Shown here in pieces: positions 4,289 to 5,812 of a stretch of 5,812 bases of DNA (the first letter of the stretch is position 1; each line of letters starts with the position of its first letter). Source of the DNA: Candidatus Roizmanbacteria bacterium CG_4_9_14_0_2_um_filter_39_13 (GTDB lineage Bacteria; Patescibacteriota; Microgenomatia; UBA1406; GWC2-37-13). The translations under genes were made by a program, and so were the position numbers. The stretch is taken from positions 1 to 5,812 of the forward strand of contig PFSC01000027.1 of assembly GCA_002788865.1 (NCBI GenBank), in the 5' to 3' direction. The notes under the pieces are model-generated. The model was not told the DNA's origin and made no database searches. It saw nothing but the letters and a program-made list of their open reading frames with translations.

Positions 4289-5509
4289 ATGAAACGCGAG
4301 ATGATCCCCTTATTGCTTTTGAGTTTTGTCAACACACTCAATTTTTCGATTCTTATCCCCATACTTCCTTTTATCATCAAGGCATATGGCGGAGGAACGG
4401 TCATGTATGGGGTGATTCTTTCGACGTATCCATTTTTTCAATTTTTTGCTGCTCCAATACTAGGGTCACTCAGCGATCGATACGGACGAAGGCCGATACT
4501 CCTTATTTCTCAAGCGGGAACGATGCTGAGTTGGGTGATTTTTGCAGTTTCTTATTTTGTGCCACATATATCGATTGGGGCTCTCTCAGTGCCAGCTCTT
4601 GTCATAATCTTGGCTCGGATAGCAGATGGTGTGACAGGAGGGAACAATGCGGTCGCAAATGCGTATTTATCAGATATCACGACTCGTGAGGAGAAAACCA
4701 AGGCGTTTGGTCTCGTGGGTGGAGTTGTAGGGCTTGGGTTTATTGTAGGACCTGCGCTTGGTGGGCTCACAATGTCTTCATCTCTTGGATATCTGGCTCC
4801 GATCTTGTTGACGCTCGGCGTCTCAATAGTCACACTCATTGTGATGATGCAGTATTTACCAGAATCACTTCCACCAGAGAAGCGAGTTGCCCATGTCAAA
4901 ATCAACCTGAAAGATGAGTTTCAGTTTTTTTCCAAGCTCAAAGAATATAGTAAAAATCGCCAGATAAAATATCTTTTTTTCTTGCGTACGATGTTTCTTT
5001 TTGTATTTAGTTCGTTTTCTTCGATCTTTGTACTTTTTATGATTGATACATTCAAATTTGATGCCTCAAAGATCGGCATGTTTTTTGTCCTAGTTGGAAT
5101 ATTTTTGATTTTCAATCAGGCCTTTCTTGCGGGATTTATTTCGAAAAAATTGGGTGATCTGAAGACGTTTATATTTGGACAACTTGCGCTTGTGGTATCA
5201 CAGTTTCTTTATGTGTTTATCACAAACTTTTGGATGTTTTTGCCCCTTGCGTATCTGAATAATTTTGGGTTATCTATCTCTATGCCGACATTCAAATCAC
5301 TTCTATCAAAGTCTGTCGACGAGTCACAGCAAGGAGAAATCATGGGGATCGATGAGTCGTTTTTTTCTGCTTCATCTGCAATATCACCACTTATCGCGAC
5401 GTGGATATATGCGACCATCGGAAAATACGTCTTCTTGGTTCAGGCGATAGTTCTTCTCGGGTCGATCGCATTTTTTGAGATGAAAAAGGGGTGGAAGAGT
5501 GCGATCTAA
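4289..5509 (+). CDS. major facilitator superfamily transporter, drug:H+ antiporter (DHA1/TetA-like) type
   Basis: This 406-residue protein has the size and about 12 hydrophobic segments of the 12-helix exporters. MFS motif A lies between helices 2 and 3 (GSLSDRYGRRP, residues 59-69). Motif B is in helix 4 (ARIADGVTGG, 109-118). The antiporter motif C is in helix 5 (GGVVGLGFIVGPALGG, 144-159). A polar, basic central loop covers about 190-228, and a weak motif A-like stretch (GFISKKLGD) lies at 282-290. The family exports small hydrophobic compounds in exchange for protons; the substrate here is unknown. By my alignment from memory, the intramembrane Asp residues of Tn10 TetA (15, 84, 285) are replaced by Asn15, Ser83 or a neighbour, and an apolar residue, so tetracycline export should not be assumed. 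The frame is open from 4187, but that would add a polar 34-residue leader across the tandem repeats, and the promoter position favours 4289. Confidence 0.9.
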   Translation: MKREMIPLLLLSFVNTLNFSILIPILPFIIKAYGGGTVMYGVILSTYPFFQFFAAPILGSLSDRYGRRPILLISQAGTMLSWVIFAVSYFVPHISIGALSVPALVIILARIADGVTGGNNAVANAYLSDITTREEKTKAFGLVGGVVGLGFIVGPALGGLTMSSSLGYLAPILLTLGVSIVTLIVMMQYLPESLPPEKRVAHVKINLKDEFQFFSKLKEYSKNRQIKYLFFLRTMFLFVFSSFSSIFVLFMIDTFKFDASKIGMFFVLVGIFLIFNQAFLAGFISKKLGDLKTFIFGQLALVVSQFLYVFITNFWMFLPLAYLNNFGLSISMPTFKSLLSKSVDESQQGEIMGIDESFFSASSAISPLIATWIYATIGKYVFLVQAIVLLGSIAFFEMKKGWKSAI

Positions 5510-5560
5510 TATCTCCCATAGCAATCTTCTTCTGCGTTAGTATTTTCGTAGATCAATAGG

Positions 5561-5582
5561 AAAAAATTGCATATTCAATGCA
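5561..5582 (-). terminator. weak possible intrinsic terminator for the right-edge gene
   Basis: On the - strand, a 5-bp stem TGCAT/ATGCA with a 5-base loop (5568-5582) is followed after one base by six T residues (5566-5561). It lies about 33 bases past the TAG of the right-edge gene. The stem is short and AT-rich, so it may not be functional. The rest of the 5510-5614 convergent gap shows only an inverted pair GTTAGTATT (5536-5544) and AATACTAAC (5611-5619), the latter overlapping the stop codon. Confidence 0.25.
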
Positions 5583-5614
5583 TATTGTACAAATGTGGAA
5601 TTCGTCCCATAATA

Positions 5615-5812
5615 CTAACTCAGTTTAGAATCCTGCACTATTTGCATGTGTAGACCATTTTGAATTGGATATTCGTGTTTGTCACAAAAGTCCAAAAACA
5701 GCATTTTGACTTGGGGTGACATTCGCACTTTGACATCTTTGCCAGAGCCTTGCTCTGGCTTCAAGGAGGCTAATACAATTCGGCGCGGTCGTACTTCGTG
5801 TACGGCCCTCTT
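5615..5812 (-). CDS. 3' end of an unrecognised gene cut by the window edge
   Basis: On the - strand one frame stays open from the right edge to a TAG at 5615-5617, giving the last 65 residues of a protein whose start lies outside the window. The product is basic and mixed in composition, not low-complexity: VRPRRIVLASLKPEQ (residues 7-21), then GSGKDVKVRMSPQVK (22-36), then LFLDFCDKHEYPIQNG (38-53). No membrane span is seen and I do not recognise the family. The GSGK is not in a normal P-loop setting (no beta strand plus GxxxxGK[ST]). This frame is favoured over a 32-codon Cys-rich one on the same strand because it runs through the whole edge region without a stop. It is convergent with the MFS gene, with 105 bp between the stops. 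Confidence 0.6.
   Translation of the reverse strand, partial: KRAVHEVRPRRIVLASLKPEQGSGKDVKVRMSPQVKMLFLDFCDKHEYPIQNGLHMQIVQDSKLS

Noticed and set aside
27..5509. Use of UGA as a sense codon (as in Gracilibacteria or Absconditabacteria)
   Set aside because: All six long frames are complete without any in-frame TGA, and family-typical lengths (DUF368, MFS) are reached under the standard code.
5571..5590. - strand TACAAT followed by an 11-codon frame (starts MQFFPIDLRKY)
   Set aside because: Too short to support as a gene. A TACAAT plus ATG in AT-rich sequence is expected by chance.
5638..5736. A 32-codon - strand frame rich in Cys (begins MSKCECHPKSKCC)
   Set aside because: It overlaps the longer open frame 5615-5812 in another register on the same strand, starts inside it, and has in-frame stops just upstream. 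It is best explained as a shadow frame.
5741..5759. Perfect 8-bp stem GCCAGAGC/GCTCTGGC with a 3-base loop
   Set aside because: No T-run follows on either strand, and it lies inside the probable coding frame (codons for KPEQGSG). Not called a terminator.
5763..5779. AAGGAGG followed by TACAAT on the + strand, looking like a ribosome binding site and a promoter
   Set aside because: No ATG follows at a usable distance, no other gene here uses a Shine-Dalgarno site, and the region is coding on the opposite strand.
5787..5807. 8-bp stem (one G-U pair) with a TTCGT loop near the right edge
   Set aside because: It also lies within the edge coding frame and the window ends 5 bases later, so an RNA gene or terminator cannot be supported.

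Overview
The window carries six complete protein genes and the 3' end of a seventh. It looks like chromosomal DNA from an uncultivated bacterium of moderate-to-low GC, most likely a Candidate Phyla Radiation (Patescibacteria) lineage. That assignment is an inference. It rests on the many short secreted or single-pass membrane proteins with low-complexity linkers, the absence of Shine-Dalgarno motifs, and the hairpin-rich intergenic repeats built on CCGCCAGCTGGCGG-type palindromes and reiterated GTTGGAA words. No marker gene fixes the taxon. The reading frames stay open with no in-frame TGA, and the stops are TAA or TAG, so the standard bacterial code fits and a UGA-recoding lineage is unlikely.

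Left part, + strand (1-2343): three tightly spaced genes, with gaps of 30 and 10 bp. The first encodes an exported coiled-coil protein built on an 11-residue repeat. The second is a single-pass membrane protein with a proline/threonine-rich N-terminal half. The third is a polytopic membrane protein that resembles the membrane domain seen in YciC and glycerophosphodiester phosphodiesterase proteins. Their order suggests co-expression of cell-envelope proteins.

Middle, - strand (2340-4178): a DUF368-family gene, whose family includes the undecaprenyl-phosphate translocase PopT, ends tail-to-tail with the third + strand gene. The two stop codons overlap in four bases. Upstream of it lies a repeat-rich gap (3285-3551) and then a gene for a membrane-anchored protein with a proline/threonine-rich stalk and a probable beta-sandwich domain outside the cell.

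Right part: a divergent promoter region (4179-4288) holds an array of 8-bp tandem repeats. It separates the stalk-protein gene from a + strand major facilitator exporter of the drug:H+ antiporter type (4289-5509). The right edge holds the last 65 codons of an unrecognised - strand gene (5615-5812).

The common theme is the cell envelope: lipid-carrier recycling (DUF368), efflux (MFS), exported coiled-coil and stalk proteins, and membrane proteins of unknown role. The most notable sequence-level observation is that all six complete genes start without a Shine-Dalgarno motif and have a -10-like hexamer only 7 to 13 bases before the ATG. This suggests leaderless or near-leaderless mRNAs and fixes several start codons. 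The second is a composite repeat at 3307-3545: two inverted palindromic units, enclosed by longer inverted repeats and then by a 17-bp direct repeat. No complete, clearly new defence or mobile system is visible.
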